A stretch of 64,000 bases of DNA from Mesodorylaimus sp. YZB2_4 (lineage: Eukaryota > Nematoda > Enoplea > Dorylaimida > Dorylaimidae). Below, piece by piece: positions 45,038 to 56,507 of the stretch. A program made the translations under genes and the position numbers. Numbering within the stretch: the stretch's first letter is position 1; the number at the start of each line of letters is the position of its first letter. The stretch covers positions 1-64,000 of the forward strand of contig JASANH010000583.1 in assembly GCA_030248295.1 (NCBI GenBank), given 5' to 3'. The notes beneath the pieces are model-generated. The model searched no databases. It saw nothing but the letters and a program-made list of their open reading frames with translations, and was not told the origin of the DNA.

Positions 45038-45097
45038 TCTGTTTAAGGCAAATTTTTTGCGACAATTCTTAGTTGAAACAATTTGAAGAGACTTTCA

Positions 45098-46074
45098 AGG
45101 CTCGTACATACTCTCGTCGTATCGACGTAGACGTAGCAAAATAGACGTAGCGCACACTCTGTGTAAGTTAATGATGTGCAGGCACGGCATACTGTAGCTA
45201 CGTCGGGAATCCTACGTCGATCTGCTCCTACGTCGACAAGTATGAACGACCAAACGGAGTTGGTTTGGTTACGGACGTAGCAACTACGTCGACGTAGCTA
45301 TTGCACAAAGTTACGATTTTTCTGCAAAAACTACGCTGCTACGTCTGTTGATCGGATGAATCGAAAATTTGTTCAAAATTCAAAATTTTGTGGTTCCATG
45401 GAGAATTTTTATCGTAGATTCTAAATTTTGAGTCAGAAATGTTGTTAGTTGAGCGGAATTATTTTTATTTTGTGTTTTTTGAGGGTCATTTTTTAAGTGT
45501 GGCATCAACACAACTTTTCGCTTTTTACTGTTGAAACGCAGTTTTTGTTTGTTTTTAGAGCCCCGTGACAAAGGGTTCGGATAATATCGACACTTACGAG
45601 TATTATATTTTATTATGACATGGATGATAATGATGGTTTTAATACAACTTTGAATGTGACTCTTGAATTTTGAGACCTCATAAGCACGAGCCAGAATAGA
45701 ACTAATTAGTACCGACTGATCAGTAATTTAGTATCGACTGTCCTGAACATACCTATCCTACCATGGTAATTTGCCGTCAAAACTATAAAAAATTATTTGT
45801 GTTCCGTTGTATGAACGCGCCGTTTTCCAACGAGTGCCAGGCCCTATAACGCGCCGTTTTCTAACGAGTGCCAGGCCCTATTACGCACATGGACTGGTTC
45901 TGCGTAGCTCGCACCCCAATACGTCAACGCGGGCACTTCTGCAAAAACTAGGTCTACGACGATACGCATACGTCGCTCCGCTGCTAGTATAAACGCGGCC
46001 CCTACGTCACTCAGTCTACGTCGACGTCGATACGTCTACGTCAACGTCGATACGACGAGAGTATGTAAGGGCCT
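45098..46074. mobile_element. Non-autonomous element with 3-bp TSD TCA
   Basis: TIRs begin AGGCTCGTACATACTCTCG (left) and AGGCCCTTACATACTCTCG (right, complement), both continuing into CGTATCGACGTAGACGT-type repeats. The flanks are TCA at 45095-45097 and 46075-46077. At 977 bp it has no transposase. AGGC-start ends and a 3-bp duplication place it with the Harbinger-type element at 41145. Inside, a 37-bp unit with GCGCCGTTTTC and GAGTGCCAGGCCCTAT is tandemly repeated at about 45816-45890. Confidence 0.85.
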
Positions 46075-46444
46075 TCAACGCGGGCGGATAGGAAGACAGA
46101 CGCCAGAAAGCTTCTCATTTGAAATCGAATCGAAGGTATAGCGTGGCGTGCGTGCGCACATGACTTTGTCGTGGCTAACAGAAAAACACTGTACCAACAC
46201 ACACACTCCTATTCAACTTCGTGCTTGCGTCCACTTCGTGCGCAGTGCTTGCGTCCGACTTGCCTTTTAAAATAATTTGTTAGCCGTTACTACTTCTACG
46301 TCTGCTTACCCTAACTGGAAAGCAGTTAACCTACCGTTTATGTACATGGGGATGGGCACGTAGATGGGGCAACGATTAGTTGTTTCCATTTTTGGAAAAC
46401 CTTCAGTCGTTTCTTTATAATCATTATTTCCATTCATTTTTACA

Positions 46445-49150
46445 ATGCCTCGCCTATTAAGAGAGGTTGAAGCGCTACAGAAGCGTAATATTTCTTATGT
46501 TTCTGATTCTGATGAGCCTAGGACTTCAACGCCAAGTGTTGAAAACGTTGCACTTTTTGAAAAAAGCGATTTTCAAAGTTATGTCTCGTCGATGTTTGGA
46601 TAAGAAATATTGCCTGCAGCATCAAATGCTTCAATTTAGATTAACGAGGAAGAAGTTCACGATCCGCCTATTCATTTTGAAGAAAGCTCTGGTAATTTAT
46701 TTGATAATAGCATCATCCCAGCTAATCATCTTTGGTCAATTGGTAATATAAACAGCGTTCTTGATGAAAATGAGTTTTTAATTGTCTTACTTTTAATTCA
46801 AGGACAATATTTTCTCTCAGATGCTTCGATGAACGCGATTTGTTTACTTTTTCAAGCTGTTCTTCCTCCTCATCGTAATGTACCAACTTTGTTTCACCAG
46901 CTGGTCAAAATAGCATCTTTAAAATTCGGCGCGTTTGATGGCAATAATAATTTCATTTGTAGCGGAAAAGATTGTGGCGAAATTATGGAAAAACAAATGG
47001 GCTTGTGCACGAGACCACAGTGCAATTTCTTCGATCGTGTCCATCAAAGCACTGGGTTTGTGACGTTCAACATTCGCCCGCAAGTGGAGTCCCTGGTGCA
47101 GCAATATTTTTTGGAATACGCCACGGAATCAACGTGGCAAACACGGTCTCTTCGGAAATTGTTGGTGATATTCTTACGTCAGGTGCGTACCGAAGTCGAG
47201 TGCCTGTTGAATGTGAAGACGAACTTTTGATAAATCTGCTTTTATCCTCCAATGGTGCTCAACCATTCAAATGTGGTGGCTCGAGCTTGTGGCCATGCGT
47301 CGCTGTCATGTGTGAACTCCCTCCAAAAATTCGTTCAAAATCGGACAATTGCACTGTTTTTGGTTTCTGGGTCAGCAATCAGAGCAAAAAGAAACCAGTG
47401 TGGCCTCTTTTCCTGGGTCCAAGTATAATCGAATTGGACCATCTCCGGGAGGGATTCGATGTCGAAGTTGGAAAGCAGAAGTTGCGAGTCAAAGTACAGA
47501 TATTTTGTACTCTTTTTGACCTGCCTGCTCAAGCATCTATATGGTCTCATAAACAATTTTAGTTAAGTCATCTCTTTAGTGACTCGTTTTCCATGATGTG
47601 TGATCGTTTTCTATGATGAGTCGTTTTCAGGTTTGGATGGCTGCATCGCGTGCCACGCGGTCGGAAGATGGAACTCAACGGCGAAGGTCACCTTATGGCC
47701 AAGCACGACTCAATGTCAGGCAAAGTCAAAGCATTTTCTTTAAGTGGCATCGGCTCGCCTCGCGTTAACTCCAACTCGTCCTTATCGTGGAGTGGTCGGT
47801 ATCAACCCGCTGGCGAAACTAGTTAATCCAGTAGACGTGAATGCATTCGATCCTATGCATATGGTATATAGGGGAAATGCAATGCTGATTTGTAGCCGTT
47901 TTTTTGAAAGTAAGGCCAAATTTTTCTTCTCATAACCTATAACATAAAAGGTGTTTTTAGGCAAGCCCGGTAAATGGACAGCACTTTTTCCACCAAAGCC
48001 GCAGAAAGAATTATCATCGGATTTAAGCAAAGTCCAGTTTCCAGCTGAGTTTAATCGAACGATTCCCGATCTTAATCGTCTCGCAACTTTCAAAGCATCG
48101 GAGTTGAAGAATCTTTTGCTGTATGCCCTGGTGCCAGCGACTGCCCCATTCATGTCAGATTTGCCTGATCATTGGCACTGGGTTTCAATATTTGTCCATG
48201 CCATTCGACTCCTGTCCCAGCCGCTTGTGTCTGATGACGATGTTCAATTATCAAAGTCGCTTATTCCCGCATGGCAGCGATTGATTCCAGATCTTGCGGC
48301 AAAATCAGCCCAGAACTACAACGCCCATGCAGTGCTGCATTTGCCAAATCAGGTAGGAAGCCTAATCCTCTTGTGTACCTTCGGTCAACTTAAAAATTTG
48401 AGGTTCGTAAGTTTGGTCCATTGTGGGCAACGAGTGCATTTTGTTTCGAGAGTTTAAATGGAGACTTTGTCGGAAAAATAACATCAGCCAAGGGTCCAGC
48501 ACAGAAGATCGCTCGTCGGTTTGTTCTGCAACGTTACGCTGTTAAGGAGGTCGTTCGTATTCAAACAGAGAAACCGGCAATTGGTCAGCGTATTGGCCAA
48601 ATCTGTGGTATAAAACCGTCAAACTTGAGCGATACTAATGGAACAAACACTCGACTAGAAAAGTTAATTCAATCGCCGCCTCCATTTGCGAATGATGCAA
48701 TCTTAGCTTACTTCAGTTTTTTGCCAAGTAAGATCGAATTTTCTAAAATAGCAGTTATGAATTGGCTGAAACTTACCTCATCTGTTTTTTGCCGAAAAGG
48801 CACTGTTCGAAATCGAAGCATCGCTGTGAGATACCGTGGCAGTGCAGAGTTTCTTGAATCAGACGAATTTGGTGAGCCATATGTTTTTTTTGTGTTGGGG
48901 TTGATCTGTTTTCTGTTTGCAAAAGATACGATGTTACTGATCGATCTGCTCGGCACATTGTACCCCCACCAACTGATCCTTCGCTCTTATCAATTCATGA
49001 AGATAATGTATATGGATCTTTCTATTCAGTTATCAGGGCTACCAATAAGTTTTGCGTTGTGCCATTGGAGGATTTTTTGAGCAAGGTTATTTTGATTCCG
49101 TTTTGGGATGAATTTATTGCCACTGATGTGATGCCTTATGAACATGACTG
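46445..49150 (+). pseudogene. CACTA/EnSpm-type transposase pseudogene (spliced)
   Basis: Frame pieces run from the ATG at 46445 through a region with FLIVLLLIQGQYFLSDA, a Cys-containing part, DLPAQASIWSHKQF, DGCIACHAVG, then NAFDPMHMVYRGNAML, NYNAHAVLHLP and finally WATSAFCFESLNGDFVGKI. This is the motif order of the animal Tnp2-like transposases of the CACTA/EnSpm group. Two short introns can be seen, at about 47910-47960 and 48355-48400. In-frame stops (near 46602, 46635, 47561 and 47740) and a frame change near 47105 inactivate it. No CACTA ends were found nearby. Confidence 0.8.
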
Positions 49151-49219
49151 ATTGCTCCTATGAGTCGTTGATTGCAACATTTAAACCAGCGTTTCTATGA
49201 TAGCAGCACAGCTTACAAT

Positions 49220-49385
49220 ACGTGGATCCACACGGATCTCATCATAGAGAACATTATTAATGAAATCCACATGGATTGACAAAGATCCACATGAATTTAA
49301 AATCCATAGGTAGAATCCATGCGGTTTTCCATGGTTCCGCATGGATTTTTTATTTCCAGGCGGATTTCACATGGATCCGTCTTAA
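49220..49385. repeat. Second cluster of ATCCAYRTGGAT palindromes
   Basis: Dense copies of ATCCACATGGATT, GATCCACATGAATT, CCATGCGG and similar words, as at 38800-38950. They may be the inner repeats of a dead foldback element. Confidence 0.45.
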
Positions 49386-49409
49386 AGTACTGTGGGAGCT
49401 GGAAGCTGG

Positions 49410-49570
49410 GATGTGCCTGGAGCCGGCAGTGTGCCAAGCGATTGGCACAAGTGGAACGTAGTCAACCTCTCGGGTTGATGTTTCATCAGTCTAAGACTAC
49501 TAGAGGTCTAAGACTGCTACTTTGTGACATGTGCCTGAAGCCGGGGCACACTGCAGGCTCCAGGCACATG
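49410..49570. mobile_element. Short foldback element (~160 bp)
   Basis: GATGTGCCTGGAGCCGGCAG and following GTGTGCC at the left are complemented by GGCACACTGCAGGC and CTCCAGGCACATG at the right. A third copy, ACATGTGCCTGAAGCCGG, lies inside the right arm. No coding capacity. Confidence 0.65.
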
Positions 49571-50232
49571 TTACAGTCCAGGGGGGAACATTGATGTTCA
49601 TTAACAGCTATACTGGATGTTTCTTTGAATAATATGACTGCAGCGGGAAAGGAATTGCTATTAATTGTTTCGAGCTTCAATTTTATTCATCTTACTTAAG
49701 CCAAAGTAAATATATTCAGCTATTTTTTCAGTGTACTACATCTTGCGCTAATTTAGATCTACAATGCAACACAAGCGCGTGTGCCAGTTTGCGAGGTGTA
49801 GTGGATGGATCACGATGCTTTTTCGTTACAAATGTGACATCAACATGGAAAGCCACCTGGGCGAGCTGCCATACCATGCGGCAGTATTGGCTCAAATCCA
49901 TACAAGTAGCGAATATGACAAGATAGTGGGCTCGAATGTGAGATTTGCTTCATCTCTTTTTAAACATTGTTTTGGAAGATTTGCGTTGTACAATGAGAAA
50001 CATTTTTGAGAATGAGACGAATGAGAATGTGCATTTTTGAGCTACTTTGCATTTTTTTGAGATTAAGAATAGAACAGCTGAGACCAGAATGGGAACCAGA
50101 ATCAGACGATTAGAAGCATTTTTACGCTTCAAGATGAAAGCTGCATTGCACTTTTTGGCACTTTGACGTCAGGATGGCACACATCGTCAACCATGCTTGG
50201 TCACTAATAACACCACATTTTAGTACGACTCG

Positions 50233-50535
50233 GTGGTGACACCCAACGCACGAATATATGCCGGCAACACGTGGATCAGATATCATATGTGTGATCATTG
50301 TGATATCGGCGGTGAATCCTGCATGACTCTGAGGTCAGGTGGAACTATCGAGGATGTCCGCTGTAACTCCTCCTTACTGGAATTGTGCCAGTTTTCCGGT
50401 GAGTTCGCCGAAAAGGTTTCAATCTTAACTAATCCAACCGATGAGCTTTCCGCTCTAGGCGGGGAGGAAGAGTACAAAAAAACCAACGTTCGCTTAGTGG
50501 AAATACCTTGTGAGACTATGCCTTCAACGCTTTAA
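50233..50535 (+). other. Cys-containing open frame, unknown
   Basis: About 100 codons open, with Cys pairs (CDHC) and further Cys near CNSSLLELC and EIPCETMPS. No ATG at the left edge. Family unknown. It could be an exon of a secreted or retroelement-derived protein. Low weight. Confidence 0.25.
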
Positions 50536-50745
50536 CAAGATTGCGCGGATATCTGCCGGGAGAGAATTTGGTGTCGAAGCTTTAATTTTATCACTGTTTT
50601 TGTGACTTCTAATGCGTTTTGCGAGCTGTTCTTGTTCTCAATTCTGGACGCCTGTCTTAATTGCCCGAGCTCAGTTTCAGCTCTAGCTGATAGAAGTTGC
50701 ACGCATTACAACTACGTGCCTTGGTCAGTATTACAACAACAATAA

Positions 50746-51534
50746 GTGGAGCGGCAAGCGCCACCGACAAGTGTAGCGGCCATTACCACGACTGCAACAC
50801 CCACAGTAACTGCTTTAACACCTCTAACAGGTACAGTAAGCAGCCCTACAACTTCAAAAAGCACCGTTTACACTGCAACAGCTTCAGAAAGTACACTGAT
50901 CATGCGTGCAACTCTTAGAAGCGCTGTTATCACAACAACAGCTGCAACATTCACACTAACCACCCCGATAACTCCAGCAAATACGAGTACGACCACGATA
51001 GCTTCAACAATTATATCACCCACTCCCACATACTCAACAAGCACTCGGGCTTTCACAGCAGCTCAAACAAGTGAACCAATAACTCCTGCAATTTCAAAAA
51101 GCATTGATACCTCCACGAGTACTTTAACGAAAGACTACTTTACTTCAACAGCTTTAACAAGTTTTGTCACCTCTACAGCGGCCGTTTTGACAGCTCTAGG
51201 TACCACCTTGAAATTTCAGCCAGATTCGACCAGTGTGGTTACCACTTCACAGAATATCGTCATCACTGCAGCTACCACTTCAAAAACTTTAACTAATGAT
51301 AAACCCACATTGACAGCTTCTCCTAATTTTGTAACAGCTCCATCATTTTCGTCAATTATAAAAACCATTCCAGCCACTCTTGCCACTTCGACAAAGACTC
51401 GTACCACCGAAAATTTTCTCAACACTTCAACAACAGATTCTTCAAGCTATCCAGCGACAGAAATAATCACTCCAACCTCAGGTCTGACAGGCTTAATTGA
51501 GGTGCAGAACAGATATACAACCATAGCAGAATAG
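50746..51534 (+). other. Ser/Thr-rich mucin-like open frame
   Basis: 262 codons without a stop and dominated by Thr and Ser with Ala, Val, Ile and Pro. There are many Thr-Thr-x and Ser-Thr-x words and no Cys. No ATG at the 5' end (it opens with GTG). This is mucin-like, so an O-glycosylated extracellular stalk or spacer is the natural reading. Such skewed sequence can also arise from low-complexity DNA, so coding is not certain. A second, similar Thr/Ser-rich frame is at 54513-55064. The two may belong to one gene disrupted by the intervening insertions. Confidence 0.4.
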
Positions 51535-51539
51535 ATATA

Positions 51540-52330
51540 CAAAACAAATCGTTAGCGCGGTAGCGCTTACCTTAGAAATAGAGGGTGAGTCCATAGGCGT
51601 CGTCTGTTTTGCGTGGGGCTCTGTGGAAAGTATAGTGCGGTGTCTATACCTACGTGTTAAAGGAAAGGCGGCGATTGGCAGCGAGGAAATTTTATGACCG
51701 TTGTTTTCCCAAAATTTTTAGTGTTGACATACTGTAGGTAGATCAGACATGTGGTTTATAGAGAATTGAACGCTCTACAAAATGAGGGTAATGTTTGTAA
51801 AAATAAGGGGTTTTTTTGATGGTTTGAGGGAAAAAAGGGATTCGCGGCGAGACGCGATGTATGTAGCCGGTCATGTTTGTTGTAGGCAGCGGGGTTGCGG
51901 TGCGTTGTGCAATTCATCGAGGCATAGAGACTATCGCCATGGGCCAAGGGGGCGGTGGCATTTAAGTATAATTTTGTAGCTGGCGGACGTTGGGAGAAAC
52001 AAGTGGTGGGTGGAGGCTGTGAGATTCATCGTGGTTGCTTGCGATAAAAGTTGGGCAGCTATTAGATTTTCGTTAATTACGGTTTTTTTGGTTTTGTATT
52101 ATTGGGTGAGTGTGATGGACTTTTTTTAGTGGGGTTATAAACAGGTTTTAGTATAAGTTAGAGTACAATAATGATAGGCGAGGGGGGATGCGGTATGTAT
52201 GTTTGCAATGTGTGTGCCCTGTGGAAAGCATGGTGGAGGGACTGGTGGAAGTCGGTGCAAATGGCGGTAGTATAACACGAGGTGTTTGGGATTTTGGCGT
52301 TTTTGCAGTTCGTCGCTCAATCTTGTCAAT
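51540..52330 (+). repeat. Dispersed repeat family R-A, copy 1
   Basis: Marked by CTGTGGAAAGTATAGTGCGG, GGAAAGGCGGCGATTGGCAG and the following CGAGGAAATT. Copies: 52890-53110 (same strand) and 59150-59440 (opposite strand), with about 70-80% identity by eye. Non-coding; class unknown. Confidence 0.6.
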
Positions 52331-52339
52331 GTGGTCCAT

Positions 52340-52680
52340 CTTACGATTAGCGTAAGGGTGAAACTAGGCTATCGTAGGTTAAGGCTAAGGATAAGATAAT
52401 GGCAAACCAGCCGACCGTAGTTCAATCCTCAAGTGCAGTCTATGGTAGCCTATGTTCTAAATGCAGCTCAACGTAGCGTAAGCTTTTCAAATTTAGCGCA
52501 TTCTAGGTGGAGCGCCAAAACCAGCCTAATCTAGCCTGAGCCTGAAGCCAGCTTACCTTAGCTCGAGCAGAAGCTGGAAATCCAGCGTGTTGTAGCTTAG
52601 CTCGAAATCGTGCCTATCGTAGGCTAAGCCTAAGACATTTGGGGGACAAAGTGCAAAAGTGGCGCAAAATTAGCCGCCTT
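52340..52680. mobile_element. Small MITE, copy 3, degraded
   Basis: The right end reads GGGGGACAAAGTGCAAAAGT, whose complement matches the left end of copies 1 and 2 (TTTTGC...TTTGGTCCCC). The interior has AGGCTAAGG and CTAAGCCTAAG repeats. The left end is not clear. Confidence 0.45.
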
Positions 52681-52889
52681 CTTAGGGCAGGGGTGGGTGT
52701 TATTGCGCAATATGATGAAACGTGCAAGTTTGTTGCGTCAGAGTGGAGTTTGTATTTTATCGCAAGTTTTAAGCATGGAAGAATATAATTAAGATTGTAA
52801 TAAGTTATTTTGAAGAATATTGTAGGTTATTTACATGGTTAGTGTAAGTTTGAAATGTGTAGGCGAATAGGACGAAACAGGTTGTAATC

Positions 52890-53110
52890 GTTAGTGCGGT
52901 AGTGGTTAGTTTAGGAATAGAGGATATTGTTATAGGCGAGGAAAGGGGCGGGTATGTTTTGCGTGTGAGTTCTGTGGAAAGTATGGTGCGGTGTGGACAC
53001 GGATGTGTTGAAGGAAAGGCGGCTATTGGCAGCGAGGAAATTATAGGATGACTGTTTTTCGGAAATTTTGAGTGCTGACATAGTTGGTTTTGATATGAAG
53101 TTTGTAGAGA
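52890..53110 (+). repeat. Dispersed repeat family R-A, copy 2
   Basis: Second copy of the repeat at 51540, with the same GGAAAGGCGGCTATTGGCAG core. A shorter stretch than copy 1. Confidence 0.6.
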
Positions 53111-53240
53111 AGTTTTCGCTGTACAGTAGAAAATCAGGGTTTTTTTTTAAATCAGGTGGAGAACAAAATTTTGTCGATGGTGGTACGCGAAATAGCGATT
53201 TGGCTATTTGGTGTGCTGTGATTTCGTTAGAAACCCATGT

Positions 53241-53862
53241 TTGTTTATAAGCTAATGTTTGTTTGTATTCTGAGCTGCTACAGAATACTGTCAGACGACC
53301 TATGCTTCCTGACCTGCACTATGTACAACAGCAGTGCTGCCAGGCACCCTGCACAACATCATAAAACTTTCAGCAGCCTTGTGACGTCTTAAAACTGTCA
53401 GTGCAAAACCACCCTGTCGGCCAGTAAATCATGTCTTCTGTTACGTGTCCCTTCACCCTCGACTGTGCTTTAGCATTTCGCGATGGGGTAAACAGGAACA
53501 AAATCACGTGTCAGTGAAACACCACTCTCGCCGAAAGCCACCCTGCTTAAATACAGCATGGAATTTTTCCTCGCCACTCTGCTGGTCGTGATCTCCATCG
53601 GTATCTGCCAAATCGTAGACGACGACTTATATGAACTCTTCGAATTCTATAGTTCCCTTGCCTGGAATCGCATGCACTCCCATCATCTGATCGGCACAAC
53701 TCGGACATATTTCCGACCAGAAGCCGAGACTTGATGTCGTCGTGATTCTTAGCAGTGAAATTTATCTGTTCACCTATCTAAAGTCATTAATTTGTTCGAC
53801 AAATTATCCACAACGCCAATCATGCCATATACTTTTACTGGCAACCTGCCAGTAAGCGAGGC
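53241..53862. other. No recognised gene
   Basis: Some 600 bp between the repeat and the foldback element. Short frames only. Confidence 0.35.
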
Positions 53863-54511
53863 CCCAACTAAAAAGGTCAATGAAATGGACCAACCCCTAG
53901 GTGCATAGGAATAGAGAACACAAACCGGCCACCAAAAAACCGTGCGAAAAATTTCCCCTCTCCACGCGCTTCTCTATTCCTAAGCCCTGACAAATGATAC
54001 CGTTGTGCGTTGCTGCAGGAACGCTGAAGCTTCGTGGCATGCGGTCACTACACTCACGTTCTATGTATAACGTGGAATAAACATCGCAAAGGAAGCTTGC
54101 TCTTTGACACTATGAGTATCGACACGACCATTATATCCGCACACTTGGCATTCTATTCATTGACCTACAGCTTGCAATCGTAATTTGCCCACAGTTATAG
54201 TGACATAACGCACTGTCCATTTACAAAATGCATAGTTTACTTGAAAGACTAAACGAATCACTGCACCGAACCCATAACAGCAAAGTCTCATGCCTCCAAC
54301 CATGCGAGCAATGCAGCAAATGCCTCTATGCACTATGACTCGGCATGCACTGTATTTTTCACGCTATACCTAACGCAAGCGAATATCAGGGCTTAGGAAT
54401 AGAGAAGCGCGTGGAGAGGGGAAATTTTTCGCGGTTTTTTGGTGGCAGGTTTGTGTTCTCTATTCCTAAGCACCTAGGGCTTGATTCATTTCACGGACCT
54501 TTTTTAGTGGG
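53863..54511. mobile_element. Foldback element with CCCACTAAAAAAGGTC ends, copy 1
   Basis: The left arm (53863-53990) and right arm (54386-54511) are inverted copies. Both hold the outer CCCACTAAAAAAGGTC (CCCAACTAAAAAGGTC on the left) and the inner GGCTTAGGAATAGAGAA and GTGTTCTCTATTCCTAAG words. The 400-bp centre is non-coding. The CACTA start suggests a CACTA-group non-autonomous element, but no target duplication was found. Confidence 0.75.
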
Positions 54512-54512
54512 T

Positions 54513-55064
54513 ACTGAAGTTGAGTTTCCTCCAACAGCATATATGAGTTCTATGAGTATTGCTGGAACAAGCACGCTTAGAACATCATCGCTTTCAACAA
54601 ACGCTTTAAATACACTCGTTCCACCAACAACGACACTAACCACAGCTGATGAGAGTGTATCAACTAATACTAATGAAAACACACGTGCAGCGAATAGAAA
54701 AACTGTGGAACCTATTGCTTTAGCACCAGCGTCCTCAATCATGTCGACTTTCTTGAATGCAATCCAAACAGAAACCGAGATTCCTGAAACTGCTTCGCCA
54801 ACTGCATCAAGCCTTCTGAATCCTCTGGCCTCATCGTCAAACAAGGCATATTCTCCTAATGCAGACATTTTTAAATCAATAAAAATACCAAATAAAGTCC
54901 ATCCACGCGTAAGCGAATTAGCTTCTAATACTGTTTTCGTCAGTATGACATCTTCCGACGACGCCGCCTTTCCATCAACCAGAAGCTACAGCCAAACTGC
55001 AAAATCTAGCAGCCTGATGTCGAAATTTACAACAGCTGAGGCCAGTTTAACAATCAACTCTTAA
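54513..55064 (+). other. Ser/Thr-rich open frame, mucin-like fragment
   Basis: About 180 codons rich in Ser, Thr, Ala and Asn, ending in TAA. It starts within the right arm of the foldback element at 53863, so its true 5' end is lost. Frames of similar composition continue with shifts to about 55560. It may be a relic of the same mucin-like gene as 50746-51534. Confidence 0.35.
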
Positions 55065-56507
55065 GTGGTTCGAACAAGACCGCCTTCTCCATACATCTTT
55101 GCCTCAACTTCACTCTCATCGATTGAGTCAGAAGCTGAACTTAGTCCCGCGGTTTTTTCAATTTTGGGCCAGCCCTTGTCTGCCTCGTAAACATAATATC
55201 CAGCTCCTACCTCAAGTCGCACATCAAGCAGTTCACCAAGTATGCTGTCGTCAGAATCACTACATCTTACGAGCATCACAGCAGCCCAGGTTTCAAGCGC
55301 CTCTATAGCAAGATACAGTCACAAGCTCATCTCACAGAGTTAATATCTCAAACGGATCCCTTCTCTTATGCTAAGTCTGCAAACTCTGCAAGCACTTACT
55401 CCTCACTTTCAACGGATATACCATTTTCGCACTTAAATTCTGTTGCACCTACACCACTCAATGACACGTTTCCATTATTTATCTCCTTATCACTATCAAA
55501 CTTGTCTGAATGAACTGAATGTCACAGAGGCAGGGTCAGGCTCCACTGCTTCACCGAATATTGATCTTTTTACGTTGGCTCCTACCTATTCTTTGTCGAC
55601 TGACCCCGGTGCCTCGTGTGCACCTGACCAAAACAATACTGAACAAGGGTCAGGTTTTTATAGTCCACTGAATGTCGTTCTAGCGGTCGAGCGATCCTTT
55701 GTCGACAATTGTCGAAAATCGGCTCCTAGCGATCCTTTGTCGGCTTAGTCCTCGCCTTCTCCAGCGTATATTATCGTGCAGAATAAAGACAATACAATTA
55801 TTATTGATATTGGAGTGCAGCAGAGTTCAACATTACACTTTGGATTTAATCAACGGTTCACACATATGTTCCGTGATTGAAGTAATTGTGCCCATTTTTC
55901 CGCAAAAGACATGCTTAGCGCTCAGTAAATAAAGTCGGCGTGAGAAAGAAAACTTATCAATGAAACAGAGAATAAAAAAATCTATTTCGGAAACTACTAA
56001 ATATCACTGTAGCGAGAAAGTTACAGCTAGCGAACGATACAAACGATATAATGCTCCGTCGTGTCCACATCGCTCTTTTGTTCTGACCACAGCGCCTTTA
56101 ATCTCTACTCTATAGGTCAAGGGAAAAGTACGCAAAATAGCCGACTACAACTTGTCAGAAAAAAACTAAACCAGTTGTTTGGAAAGGGAGCTAGGACAAG
56201 CCGGAATATTTGTTCCCCCCCCCCCCCCGAGGTACCAAACACTATGGTACGCGACAACTAGACGACCCAGCAATCTCCTCGGCATCCGTACTGATACGCT
56301 GCATTTCAACCCTGAACTGCATCTCCGTTCGCCCGGCAGGTATGCTGAGCTTTTTTTCAAGTGAAATGACCTGTCGTGCACATTGGTCCAAATCCGCCGA
56401 TTGCATCTATCGTTTTCTTTTCGCATCGCAAAAACTGAATTTTCCCAGCTCCGTTCAGCTTGTGTTTGACGCACATAGTATATCGATTGCGTGTATACTT
56501 CTAGTTA
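55065..56507. other. Frame-shifted Ser/Thr-rich debris, then no gene
   Basis: Ser/Thr-rich stretches in changing frames run to about 55560, as if from a decayed coding sequence. A C-run is at 56215-56228. Nothing else is supported. Confidence 0.3.
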
